52,305 bases of DNA from positions 1 through 52,305 of the forward strand of contig CAMWGV010000013.1 in the NCBI GenBank assembly GCA_947173945.1, written 5' to 3'. The position numbers were made by a program, and so were the translations under genes. The notes under the pieces were generated by a model. It saw only the letters and a program-made list of their open reading frames with translations. It searched no databases and had not been told where the DNA came from. Positions 26,901 through 34,123 of this stretch are shown in pieces. This DNA comes from an uncultured Lachnospiraceae bacterium (GTDB lineage Bacteria; Bacillota; Clostridia; Lachnospirales; Lachnospiraceae). How positions within the stretch are numbered: position 1 is the stretch's first letter; each line of letters begins with the position of its first letter.

Positions 26901-27678
26901 TATAATAAGCTCTGCATTGGAAAGCAGAAATGAGGAACTTTACAATGAGTACAGAGAAAGTTTTGAGTATGTTTATCCCCATGAAAGGCTTACACAAATC
27001 AAAAGTAAAATGTCTATTTCTGAAATAAAGAAAATGAAGGCATATGACGGAGTGTCTTATGATGTGTCAGAGGAATATAAGGAGACGCAAAATGCTTTTG
27101 AGGACGAAAGAGAAACCGCACAGACCGGGGAGAATGACGGAGAAAAGAAGCTTACCGGTGCCGAGCGGGGAACTCTTGTACATAAATTTATGGAACTATT
27201 GGATTTTGCTGCACTTGAGCCGGACAGTGATTACAGGCAATTTATAGTAAAGAGTAAAGAAAAGCTTGTATCTGACGGAATATTCACAGAGAATGAGCAA
27301 AGAGCGGTAAATGTGACGAAAATAAACAACATGCTCAAATCATCTCTGGGACAGCGGATGATTCTGGCAGCTAAACATGACAATCTGAAAAAAGAACAGC
27401 AGTTTTCAATCGGAATACCTGTCAGTGAAATTTATGAGGAAACAGGTGAAGATGTTGTCATAGTTCAGGGAATCATAGATGCATTTTTTTACGAGGATGG
27501 AGATATTATTCTGTTGGATTACAAGACGGATGCAGCAAATTCCGATGAGCTTGTTAACCGTTATCATGCACAGCTTAAATATTATGGCGAAACCTTGGAA
27601 AGACTTACAGGTTGCAATGTTAAGGAAAAACTTATATACTCATTTTATTTAAATGATATTATACCAATAAAAGAATAG
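23947..27678 (+). CDS. addA: ATP-dependent helicase/nuclease subunit A
   Basis: The 1243-residue protein is a UvrD-family helicase fused to a RecB-type nuclease. It shows Walker A A-A-A-G-S-G-K-T (22-29), motif Ia F-T-N-A-A-A-A, Walker B D408-E409-Y-Q-D, motif III G-D-V-K-Q-S-I-Y-K-F-R, motif IV N-N-F-R-S, motif V T-M-H-K-S-K-G-L-E-F-P and motif VI V-A-M-T-R-A-K. The C-terminal nuclease has G-I-I-D-A and D1191-Y-K1193. The start at 23947 (M-A-W-T) is chosen because GGAGGA lies 7-8 bases upstream and the conserved helicase motif follows; longer in-frame starts run deep into addB. Confidence 0.96.
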   Translation: MAWTDEQQNAIDVRDKNILVSAAAGSGKTAVLVERICNRILDESNPVDIDRFLVVTFTNAAAAQMRDKISARLWSELEKRPDNRHLTKQLVLINRADITTIDSFCLRIVKEYFSFLDIDSDFSIGDRGMIELLKSDVMDALFEEKYNADSEECSEFIKLVDLFGGDKDDADLREQILKIYNMASSYPDPMKWLLSAEHAYDVSTPEDFEKLEWVRELVKIAEKTACEAMSMAHHAKEIAEASGGPYKNIEVVKNDLETISRLCDAHTYRDIHAVVSDLSWTRLKTCKGDEFDERLVNKFKELREGYKGRIKLLDIFKTSEQEAALELMEIGQYLSPLVDLVRQFSIRFMEEKKKRHTMEFSDIEHFAYKLCCGGYEEREDADGCKVRFVVPTEIGRSIGERYDEIYIDEYQDSNFLQEDILMSVSGIHDGTYNVFLVGDVKQSIYKFRMARPDLFVGKYDRFPVYQKHENMPEVKIELKNNFRSRAVVLNAVNYFFYQLMGQDLGGIAYNEAVALVPSKIYPAPEKNMEISDCAELMVVDMGADGEKSSDKDMDEEKAEKNKLELEATMIGRRIKELVFNDSPMYVFDEDKETYRRACYRDIVILVRSISGYGDILYNTLSEMDIPVYIEDPQGYFDASEIRVLMSLLSVIDNSRQDIPLAAVLLSPIAGLNENELAVICGYGDEVFKNTTLLYDKCICYAKNKEDDISSKLSLFFQKLDVLKADKIHISISELLLKALDITGYYYYALAMPMGERRRSNINMLIEKARKFEDGSYKGLFNFLRYIEKLKINEVDFGEANTIGDDEDVVRVMTMHKSKGLEFPIVFVSGLGKQFNMQDMRDNIIIHSDYYLASKLMYSDKRYRKKTVIKNAISLIMKHESLAEEMRILYVAMTRAKEKLILTGTVASYEDVKSKVGHDMSVLLPYSVRTTERTFLGWILACMERYDILSKKPAYESKINTRIVKTDELIGNCVGEEAVKNINIDNIISSALESRNEELYNEYRESFEYVYPHERLTQIKSKMSISEIKKMKAYDGVSYDVSEEYKETQNAFEDERETAQTGENDGEKKLTGAERGTLVHKFMELLDFAALEPDSDYRQFIVKSKEKLVSDGIFTENEQRAVNVTKINNMLKSSLGQRMILAAKHDNLKKEQQFSIGIPVSEIYEETGEDVVIVQGIIDAFFYEDGDIILLDYKTDAANSDELVNRYHAQLKYYGETLERLTGCNVKEKLIYSFYLNDIIPIKE

Positions 27679-27727
27679 GCAGCAGTATATCCGCTGATGT
27701 TCATAGTGAAAGCAGGAGGAGAAAAAT

Positions 27728-28222
27728 ATGGCAAGAACAGAAAATGAAACGGAGGGCTTAAGCCTGCTTGGAAATCAGAAGGTGGAATATCCGTCGGATT
27801 ATTCTCCGGCGTTACTTGAGACATTTGTAAATAAACACCCTGATAATGACTATTTTGTAAAATTTAATTGTCCCGAGTTTACAAGCCTGTGCCCGATTAC
27901 GGGACAACCGGATTTTGCTACAATATACATATCATATATACCGGGTAAGCTTATGGTTGAAAGTAAGTCCTTAAAGCTGTACCTGTTCAGCTTCAGAAAT
28001 CATGGTGATTTCCATGAGGACTGCGTAAACATAATTATGAAAGACCTCATAAAGCTGATGGATCCCAAGTACATAGAGGTGTGGGGTAAATTTACACCGA
28101 GGGGAGGTATATCCATAGACCCATATTGTAATTATGGCAAGCCAGGAACAAAATGGGAACAGGTTGCACATGAAAGACTGGTGCACCACGATATGTATCC
28201 GGAAAAGGTGGACAACAGATAA
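27728..28222 (+). CDS. queF: NADPH-dependent 7-cyano-7-deazaguanine reductase
   Basis: The 164-residue unimodular QueF reduces preQ0 to preQ1, the last free-base step of queuosine synthesis for tRNA. The catalytic residues sit at the same positions as in the Bacillus enzyme: C55 in [11 protein letters not shown]62, the family signature E-S-K-S-L-K (78-83), and H96/E97 in D-F-H-E-D. queC, queD and queE are not in the window. The gene has a strong AGGAGGAG site and lies between addA and folC. Confidence 0.96.
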   Translation: MARTENETEGLSLLGNQKVEYPSDYSPALLETFVNKHPDNDYFVKFNCPEFTSLCPITGQPDFATIYISYIPGKLMVESKSLKLYLFSFRNHGDFHEDCVNIIMKDLIKLMDPKYIEVWGKFTPRGGISIDPYCNYGKPGTKWEQVAHERLVHHDMYPEKVDNR

Positions 28223-28225
28223 GCT

Positions 28226-29608
28226 ATGACATACAGTGAAGCAGTAGATTATATTTTTAATATTCCCAAATTTAACAAAAGAGGAAAGACATATAATGAA
28301 AACCTTATGAGGGTTATGGACAAAATGGGGAATCCCCATATGGCACATCCATCCATACATATAGCCGGAACAAACGGAAAGGGTTCAACTGCACAATTTA
28401 TAAAATCAATCTTAGTGAGTGCAGGTTATAATGTAGGCATATTTACATCACCCCATCTTGTCAGGGTAAATGAGAGAATATCGGTGGTGGAAAATGGCAG
28501 GGAGAGACTTATTTCAGATGACGAGTTTCTTGATACATTTCTTGATGTCAAAGATGTTGTCGATGAGGAGACATCATTAGGGAATGCTCATATTTCTTTC
28601 TTTGAGTACGTGTTTGCAATGGCAGCTGTATATTTTGCGGACAAAAAGCTTGATTTTGTCATATATGAAACAGGCTTGGGAGGAAGGCTTGATGCTACAA
28701 ATATACTTATGCCGAGAGTGTGCGTAATAACCTCAATTGGTCTTGACCATACGATGTACCTTGGAGACAACATCGAGGATATTGCCGGCGAAAAGGCAGG
28801 CATAATAAAACCAGGCGTACCTGTAGTGTATGGCACAGGTTATAGTGAGGCAGATAAAATTATTGAGGCCATAGCTGATGAAAAGGGCGCAAATGCAATA
28901 AATGTCGCAAAAACAAAATATATAATAAATGAATTCACAGATAAAACCATTGATTTTTCGGTGAGCAATCGTTATTATAATTATGATAATTTAAAGCTTA
29001 GAAATGGAAATGCACTATATCAGGTTGACAATGCCATATTGGCCCTTCATGCATGTGATGTCCTTTTCGGGGATTCTGATATGAAAAAGAAGGTTATGGC
29101 AGACGATGTGGTAAAAAGAGGGCTTTTGCACTTTGACTGGCAGGGCAGGATGGAGTGCTATGGCAGCCATCTTGTTTTGGACGGTGCGCATAACCCTGAT
29201 GCTATAGAACGGTTTACTGAAACGATAAAAGCACTTTATGGCGAAAGAAGTATATCCTTGCTTTTTTCAGTGAGCAGTGATAAGGATTATAAAACAATGG
29301 CACGCATTCTTTGCAGAGAGCTTACGTTTAAGAATTTATATGTGACAACGCTGCAAAATGAACGAGGCATAAAATCCGGGGCTATGGCAGACATTTTTAA
29401 GGAATACATAGCAGACAGCAACACTGCTGTATATGCGGACGATAATTTGACAGAACTATTTGAACAGGCATATAGTAATGCAGTAGAAAAAAATGATATA
29501 CTATTTTGTGCAGGCTCTTTATATCTTGTTGGGAGTATCAAAGAACTTGTGGATAAGCCGGGCTTTATACGAAAGCCTGCTGGAGGTAGAGTAAATGATA
29601 AATTTTGA
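28226..29608 (+). CDS. folC: Bifunctional folylpolyglutamate/dihydrofolate synthase
   Basis: The 460-residue Mur-ligase-family enzyme adds glutamate to folates. The P-loop is G-T-N-G-K-G-S-T (48-55), followed by the family's F-T-S-P-H-L motif and the C-terminal L-D-G-A-H-N-P-D-A-I. It starts 3 bases after the queF stop and its end overlaps the 60-residue gene by 14 bases, so it is within an operon. Whether it has both activities cannot be decided by eye. Confidence 0.93.
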   Translation: MTYSEAVDYIFNIPKFNKRGKTYNENLMRVMDKMGNPHMAHPSIHIAGTNGKGSTAQFIKSILVSAGYNVGIFTSPHLVRVNERISVVENGRERLISDDEFLDTFLDVKDVVDEETSLGNAHISFFEYVFAMAAVYFADKKLDFVIYETGLGGRLDATNILMPRVCVITSIGLDHTMYLGDNIEDIAGEKAGIIKPGVPVVYGTGYSEADKIIEAIADEKGANAINVAKTKYIINEFTDKTIDFSVSNRYYNYDNLKLRNGNALYQVDNAILALHACDVLFGDSDMKKKVMADDVVKRGLLHFDWQGRMECYGSHLVLDGAHNPDAIERFTETIKALYGERSISLLFSVSSDKDYKTMARILCRELTFKNLYVTTLQNERGIKSGAMADIFKEYIADSNTAVYADDNLTELFEQAYSNAVEKNDILFCAGSLYLVGSIKELVDKPGFIRKPAGGRVNDKF

Positions 29609-29777
29609 GGAAGAACTTAAAAGATTTAAACCGATACCGGATGTAAGTCAGGCTGAGGAAGCAATATACAGCAACGATTTGAAAGATATCAGTGATATAG
29701 TCATGCAGATGACATCGGATTTAAGGAATGCTGAAATGAGCAGTATTAACCGTATTCAAAGCAGAGTGAGGAGATAG
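29595..29777 (+). CDS. Small conserved-looking protein, 60 aa
   Basis: This short, charged, mainly helical protein (F-E-E-E-L-K-R-F-K-P, D-L-K-D-I-S-D-I-V-M) lies between folC (14-base overlap) and the zinc-ribbon/TPR gene (2-base gap). It has a GGAGG site inside folC. No family is recognised. The tight packing supports that it is a real gene. Confidence 0.65.
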   Translation: MINFEEELKRFKPIPDVSQAEEAIYSNDLKDISDIVMQMTSDLRNAEMSSINRIQSRVRR

Positions 29778-29779
29778 AT

Positions 29780-30919
29780 ATGGCAGTTACAAGACCTGTT
29801 CTTTGTCCCATTTGCGGAGAAAGAGTTCTTAAAACCGGATATTGCAGTGGCTGTAGTATGAATATTGATGTGGCAAGGAAAGCACATAATACATCCAACT
29901 ATCACTATAATATTGGCTATGATAAGGCAGTCGCAAGGGACCTGTCAGGCGCTATAGAGTCATTAAAGCTGTCGCTTCGGTATAACAAGAAAAATGTTAT
30001 GACAAGGAATTTGCTTGGACTTATATACTATGAAATGGGTGAGGCAGTGGAGGCAATCAGTCATTTTGTAATGAGTGTAAACTATGAGCCTTCCAACAAC
30101 CTTGCTTCAAGGTACTTAAAGGAGCTTAAGAAGGACCCGTCAAGGCTTGATTTTGTTGACCAAATGACAAAAAAATATAATATAGCTTTGGGGTATGCGG
30201 AATCGGGAGATTACGACCTTGCAATTATACAATTGAAAAATGTGTTGGGTGAAAATCCTCATTTCGTCAAGGGATATCTGTTGCTTGCCCTTATATATAT
30301 CCACTCGGAAAATTATGAGAAGGCGGGAACAACTTTAAGGAGAGTATTAAAGATTGACAAGGCAAATCCACAGGCGATTAGATATTTGCGTGAGATGGGA
30401 CACACAGACGAAAATATCATGCTTATGTCGAAGGAGTCCATTGAGGATGATGGACTTTTGGATGACGTTTACATGGAGGAACTTACAATAACGGCAGGCG
30501 GCGGACTTGAAAATGAGGAAAATGACAAGTCAAATATATTTAAGGAGTTTAAGAAAAACAAACTTGACAGCACTGTTAAGCTTGGTGAATACGGAGAGGT
30601 AAGTCTGGCAAGATATTCCGGAGCATATGTTCTGCTTGGACTTGTTATCGGTATATTGCTGTTGTTTTTTGTTATTGTGCCGGCACAAAAAAAGAAAATC
30701 CGAAGTGATAACGAGGAGCTTTTAAAATCTTACAGTGAGGAGCTTGCAACAAAAAATACTACAATAGCTGAATTGAATGAGCAGATAGCCGCTCTGAATA
30801 TCAAGGTTGAAGAGTTGGAAGACAAGGCGACGATGAGAAATAACTCGGCACCGGATTATTCAAATGTAAAGACAGGAATGTCAGAGGATGATATACGTGA
30901 TATGATAGGAAACGAGTAA
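29780..30919 (+). CDS. Zinc-ribbon/TPR membrane protein
   Basis: The 379-residue protein has an N-terminal zinc ribbon (C9, C12, C22, C25 as C-P-I-C and C-S-G-C), at least four tetratricopeptide-like helical pairs (about 38-200), an acidic linker, one membrane helix (about 281-300) and a C-terminal coiled coil (about 310-348, heptads such as L-N-E-Q-I-A-A-L-N). The topology suggests cytosolic TPRs and an outer coiled coil. It ends the addB-folC run and is followed by a long hairpin. A role as scaffold is inferred; no enzyme motif is seen. Confidence 0.75.
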   Translation: MAVTRPVLCPICGERVLKTGYCSGCSMNIDVARKAHNTSNYHYNIGYDKAVARDLSGAIESLKLSLRYNKKNVMTRNLLGLIYYEMGEAVEAISHFVMSVNYEPSNNLASRYLKELKKDPSRLDFVDQMTKKYNIALGYAESGDYDLAIIQLKNVLGENPHFVKGYLLLALIYIHSENYEKAGTTLRRVLKIDKANPQAIRYLREMGHTDENIMLMSKESIEDDGLLDDVYMEELTITAGGGLENEENDKSNIFKEFKKNKLDSTVKLGEYGEVSLARYSGAYVLLGLVIGILLLFFVIVPAQKKKIRSDNEELLKSYSEELATKNTTIAELNEQIAALNIKVEELEDKATMRNNSAPDYSNVKTGMSEDDIRDMIGNE

Positions 30920-30948
30920 AGAAAAAATATAATAATATACATACATAT

Positions 30949-31044
30949 AAAGGGATTGTCACAACAGACAAGCCATATAGAACTAAGGAACACTTACATG
31001 TGTATAGGTTCACATATGGTTTGGAGTTGTGACAATCCCTTTTT
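30949..31044. terminator. Long compound hairpin, probable terminator of the addB-folC operon
   Basis: AAAGGGATTGTCACAAC (30949-30965) pairs perfectly with 31026-31042 over 17 bp. Inside lie a second stem (AAGCCATAT with ATATGGTTT plus GAAC/GTTC) and a third (ACAC/GTGT with a six-base loop). The right arm runs into five T. The outer stem plus T run supports termination. The 60-base structured interior is larger than a plain terminator needs. Confidence 0.65.
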
Positions 31045-31053
31045 ATTAGCAAA

Positions 31054-31070
31054 ATAATTAAATTAATTAT
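31054..31070. repeat. AT-only palindrome in the spoIIAA leader
   Basis: ATAATTAA-A-TTAATTAT is a perfect 17-base palindrome, ending 7-8 bases before the AAGGAG ribosome site of spoIIAA. It could be a regulator site or part of an AT-rich promoter; AT-only palindromes also arise by chance. Confidence 0.3.
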
Positions 31071-31089
31071 TATAAAAAGGAGTGTAGCA

Positions 31090-31443
31090 ATGGATACATT
31101 TGAAATTAGTAATAATGTAATGATTTATTATCTTCCCAAGGAGCTTGATCATTTTTCAGCGGACAGGATCAAGAGGAAGACAGAGAGCGTTTTTGAAAAA
31201 AATGACGTAAAATACCTGATATTTGATTTTGACAAAACAACCTTTATGGACAGTTCAGGAATAGGGCTTATAACAGGCAGATATAGAAAGGTTCATGATG
31301 AGGGAGGCAGTGTATATGTCATAAACGTATGTCCTGTCATAGATAAAGTGCTTACAATGTCAGGAATTTACAGAATAGTAAGTAAAAAAAATACGAAGGA
31401 AGAGATAATCGAGGAGTTATTAAAGGGAGGATACTATGAGTAA
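31090..31443 (+). CDS. spoIIAA: Anti-sigma F factor antagonist
   Basis: The 117-residue STAS-domain protein releases SigF from SpoIIAB in the forespore when unphosphorylated. The motif F-M-D-S-S-G-I-G-L (52-60) holds the serine phosphorylated by SpoIIAB (S56 by comparison with Bacillus). It is first of the classical spoIIAA-spoIIAB-sigF operon, overlaps spoIIAB by 8 bases and has an AAGGAG ribosome site. A sigma-H promoter could not be assigned with confidence. Confidence 0.96.
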   Translation: MDTFEISNNVMIYYLPKELDHFSADRIKRKTESVFEKNDVKYLIFDFDKTTFMDSSGIGLITGRYRKVHDEGGSVYVINVCPVIDKVLTMSGIYRIVSKKNTKEEIIEELLKGGYYE

Positions 31444-31879
31444 TACAAACGAAATGATGGTGGAATTTTCAGGCATAGCACAAAATGAAAGCTTTGCCAG
31501 AATGGTGGTAGCAGCCTTTATCACAAGAACAAATCCTACACTTGAGGAGGTATCAGACATAAAAACAGCAGTGTCGGAGGCAGTGACAAATTCAATTATA
31601 CATGGATATGAGGAAACGAGAGGGAAAATAAGTATTAAAGCCAAAATTGAGGGGAGAACGGTTTTTATTGAGGTGAAGGATGACGGAAAGGGAATAAGTG
31701 ACATTAAAAAGGCGATGGAGCCGATGTATACAAGCAAGCCTGAGGAGGACAGATCGGGAATGGGATTTTCATTTATGGAGGCATTTATGGACAAGCTTGT
31801 AGTTGAATCGGAGGATGGAAAAGGTACGATTGTTAGAATGTGGAAGGAGATAGGTGTTTCCAAACATCAATATGAATAA
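31436..31879 (+). CDS. spoIIAB: Anti-sigma F factor (serine kinase)
   Basis: The 147-residue GHKL-type protein binds SigF and phosphorylates SpoIIAA. The N-box E-A-V-T-N-S-I-I-H-G-Y, G1 D-D-G-K-G-I-S and the G-M-G-F-S-F-M lid are clear. A GGGAGG site lies within spoIIAA. sigF starts 4 bases after the stop. Confidence 0.96.
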   Translation: MSNTNEMMVEFSGIAQNESFARMVVAAFITRTNPTLEEVSDIKTAVSEAVTNSIIHGYEETRGKISIKAKIEGRTVFIEVKDDGKGISDIKKAMEPMYTSKPEEDRSGMGFSFMEAFMDKLVVESEDGKGTIVRMWKEIGVSKHQYE

Positions 31880-31883
31880 ATAA

Positions 31884-32642
31884 ATGAATGAAATGAAACT
31901 ATTTGAACTGGCAAGAAAAGGAGATAAAGCAGCTAAGGAAAAGATAGTTTCGGACAATGCAGGACTAATTTGGAGCATAGCCAGAAGATACATGGGCAGA
32001 GGTTATGATGTTGAGGAAATATATCAAATCGGCTGTATTGGTATGCTAAAGGCAATCGAGAGGTTCGAGGCAGATTATGGAGTAAAGTTTTCGACATATG
32101 CAGTACCATTGATATCAGGAGAGATAAAAAGATTTTTAAGAGATAACGGTATGATAAAGGTTTCAAGAATACTTAAGCAAAATGGTTATCGAATAAGCAT
32201 GGCAAGGGAACTTTTGGCTAACCGTCTTGGCAGGGAAGCAACGTTGGAGGAGCTTGCGAAGGAAACACATTTAGACATTGAGGATATTGTTATGGCAACA
32301 GAGGCGAACAGGGAAATCGAATCACTGTACCAAACTGTTTACGGACATGATGGCAGGGAAACATATATTGTGGATCAGATAAAGGATGACGTGGAAAGCG
32401 AGATAGCAGCAGACGGGATGATTAATAAAATTATGGTGGAACAGGCACTTGATGGTCTTGAGGAAAAACATAGAAGACTGATAACAATGAGATATTTTCA
32501 TGATAAAACACAAAGTGAGGTGGCACGTGAATTGGGAATCAGTCAGGTGCAGGTCAGCAGACTGGAAAAGAAGCTTCTGGCACAGATGAGAGAAAGCATG
32601 GAAAATGGGAAAAATAAATGTGTTGACAAAAAATCGAACTAA
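31884..32642 (+). CDS. sigF: RNA polymerase sporulation sigma factor SigF
   Basis: The 252-residue forespore sigma factor has region 2 (N-A-G-L-I-W-S-I-A-R-R-Y, then the E-E-I-Y-Q-I-G core-binding/-10 region), region 3, and region 4 with the helix-turn-helix T-Q-S-E-V-A-R-E-L-G-I-S-Q-V-Q-V-S-R. It is the third gene of spoIIA, and its operon order and spacing are as in Bacillus. A second in-frame ATG at 31893 is an alternative start; neither has a strong ribosome site, consistent with coupling to spoIIAB. Confidence 0.96.
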   Translation: MNEMKLFELARKGDKAAKEKIVSDNAGLIWSIARRYMGRGYDVEEIYQIGCIGMLKAIERFEADYGVKFSTYAVPLISGEIKRFLRDNGMIKVSRILKQNGYRISMARELLANRLGREATLEELAKETHLDIEDIVMATEANREIESLYQTVYGHDGRETYIVDQIKDDVESEIAADGMINKIMVEQALDGLEEKHRRLITMRYFHDKTQSEVARELGISQVQVSRLEKKLLAQMRESMENGKNKCVDKKSN

Positions 32643-32649
32643 TAGTACA

Positions 32650-32674
32650 ATTATCATTAATCGAGTTTGATAAT
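32650..32674. repeat. Inverted repeat just after sigF
   Basis: ATTATCA and TGATAAT (7-bp arms, 11-base spacer) begin 8 bases after the sigF stop. It is AT-rich and lacks a T run, so it would be at best a weak terminator or a binding site. Confidence 0.25.
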
Positions 32675-32752
32675 AAGTATAAAAGTATTTATTTCGATAT
32701 ATTATTTTTATTATTAAACATTATATAATAAAATGTATGAAAAATAAACTTA

Positions 32753-32771
32753 TAGTATATTAATCATACTA
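32753..32771. promoter_or_regulatory. Candidate operator of the TetR-family gene
   Basis: TAGTAT-ATTAATC-ATACTA has 6-bp perfect arms and a 7-base spacer, about 43 bases upstream of the TetR start. Its position and size fit an autoregulatory TetR operator. The region is AT-rich, so chance cannot be excluded. Confidence 0.4.
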
Positions 32772-32813
32772 AAGTATTAAATTTGAACGAATGGTATTGT
32801 GAATGGGGTTTGT

Positions 32814-33446
32814 ATGGGTGCAAGAAAAAAGGAAGCTTTGGAACAGTTCAATAGAGACAACATATTGACAGCAGCAAAAGAACTGTTTGATTCGTATGGT
32901 ATAGAAAAAACTACCATGGATGATATAGCAAAGCATGCAGATTACAGCAAGTCAACTATATATGTTTACTTCAAGAGTAAAGAGGACATATTTAATTCCA
33001 TTGTAGGAGAGTACATGGAAGTTCTTGCCATGCAGATAAGACAGAGCATTGCCAAGGAAAAGGACTTTGAAAAGTGCTATTATAAATTCTGTGAGTGCCT
33101 TGTTTCATTTGAGGAAAGATATCCGAGATACTATTCAACGCTTGTCGGGGAAAACCAGCTTACCAGCAGAAGGAGTAAAAACAGCCTGATGAAGCAGGAT
33201 ATGGGAAGGGAAATTCGGATACTCATAACAGAGCTTGTTGAAAAGGGCATTAAAAATAATGATATGCGGGATGACATAGAGCTTGAGGCTACTGTTTTGT
33301 ATATCTGGTCAGCGGTTAGTGGAATTATCCAAATCGCAAGTCGTAAGAAGGATTATATTGACAGCAGATTAAACATGACGAAAGAAGAATATCTGAGATA
33401 CTCCTTCCGAATGTTTTTTGATTCTTTGGTAGGAGGCAGATTATGA
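32814..33446 (+). CDS. TetR/AcrR family transcriptional regulator
   Basis: The 210-residue regulator has an N-terminal TetR helix-turn-helix (about 15-60: I-L-T-A-A-K-E-L-F, T-T-M-D-D-I-A-K-H-A, S-K-S-T-I-Y-V-Y-F-K-S-K-E) and a C-terminal ligand domain with no recognised ligand residues. The ATG at 32814 is preferred, with GGGG 5 bases upstream; a GTG at 32799 would add five residues. The stop overlaps the next start (ATGA), so it probably controls the flavodoxin-like and phospholipase-like genes and itself. Confidence 0.9.
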   Translation: MGARKKEALEQFNRDNILTAAKELFDSYGIEKTTMDDIAKHADYSKSTIYVYFKSKEDIFNSIVGEYMEVLAMQIRQSIAKEKDFEKCYYKFCECLVSFEERYPRYYSTLVGENQLTSRRSKNSLMKQDMGREIRILITELVEKGIKNNDMRDDIELEATVLYIWSAVSGIIQIASRKKDYIDSRLNMTKEEYLRYSFRMFFDSLVGGRL

Positions 33447-34123
33447 ATTACGTATTTTATGTATGTGATATGGATGCTGTTCCTACTGCAGGGCATTTCA
33501 GAAAGATGGATGCGGGAAGGGAAATAGCATCACATATAGAAAAGGGCTTATCTGATTGCATCGTTCAAAAGTATACGGAGTATGACGGAGGGCTTATAGA
33601 GGCAGATAGTGTTGGAATCGTAGTTCCGGCACATCGTTGGGGTATTTCGCTTGCAGTTTTTGCCTTTATAAATAATCTTAAATTGTCACCGGATACATAT
33701 TTATATCTGACAATTGTTGGCGAGACATTGTCAGAGTGCTCGAGAGATACGATTGATGTAAGACTGGGCTTTGTTCATTCTCTCCGACGCTTAATAAAGC
33801 GAAGGGGCTTATGCTCAGACGATGACATATATGTGAGATGTATCGATATGCAAAGAAGTTCGGATTATACGGAGACACTTATAAAATATACTGACAGTAT
33901 AAGAGATCGCGTCAGATGTATCATGTTAGGACTTCTTATGTACAATATTGCATATCTTGAAAATTGTAACGAAAATGATAAAAAAGAAGAAAACAGGATG
34001 GACATTCTGGTTCCTGATACTTTGTCTGGGCAAAAAGAAGACAGGACCAATAAAAGGAAAATAAACAATGTGTATCTGGATGATGATATAATGGCAGGTG
34101 TTAGATTATGCCGGGTTATGTAA
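33443..34123 (+). CDS. Flavodoxin-like protein
   Basis: The 226-residue protein shows a flavodoxin-fold pattern: strand Y-V-F-Y-V-C, a helix, then A-D-S-V-G-I-V-V-P-A-H-R-W-G-I-S and a strand T-Y-L-Y-L-T-I-V-G-E, resembling the flavodoxin half of EFR1-type proteins. The usual phosphate-binding T-G-N-T/S loop is not visible (D-M-D-A-V-P-T-A-G-H instead), and there is no ferredoxin part. FMN binding is therefore uncertain. The C-terminal third is charged and unassigned. It overlaps the TetR gene by 4 bases and the next gene by 16. Confidence 0.55.
   Translation: MNYVFYVCDMDAVPTAGHFRKMDAGREIASHIEKGLSDCIVQKYTEYDGGLIEADSVGIVVPAHRWGISLAVFAFINNLKLSPDTYLYLTIVGETLSECSRDTIDVRLGFVHSLRRLIKRRGLCSDDDIYVRCIDMQRSSDYTETLIKYTDSIRDRVRCIMLGLLMYNIAYLENCNENDKKEENRMDILVPDTLSGQKEDRTNKRKINNVYLDDDIMAGVRLCRVM

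Noticed and set aside
30983-31000. AAGGAAC as a sigma-H -35 element for spoIIA
   Set aside because: No GAAT-type -10 element at the right distance, and it lies inside the compound hairpin.
31420-31863. Reverse-strand frame of 147 codons opposite spoIIAB
   Set aside because: Mirror of the spoIIAB frame; composition is a complement artefact.
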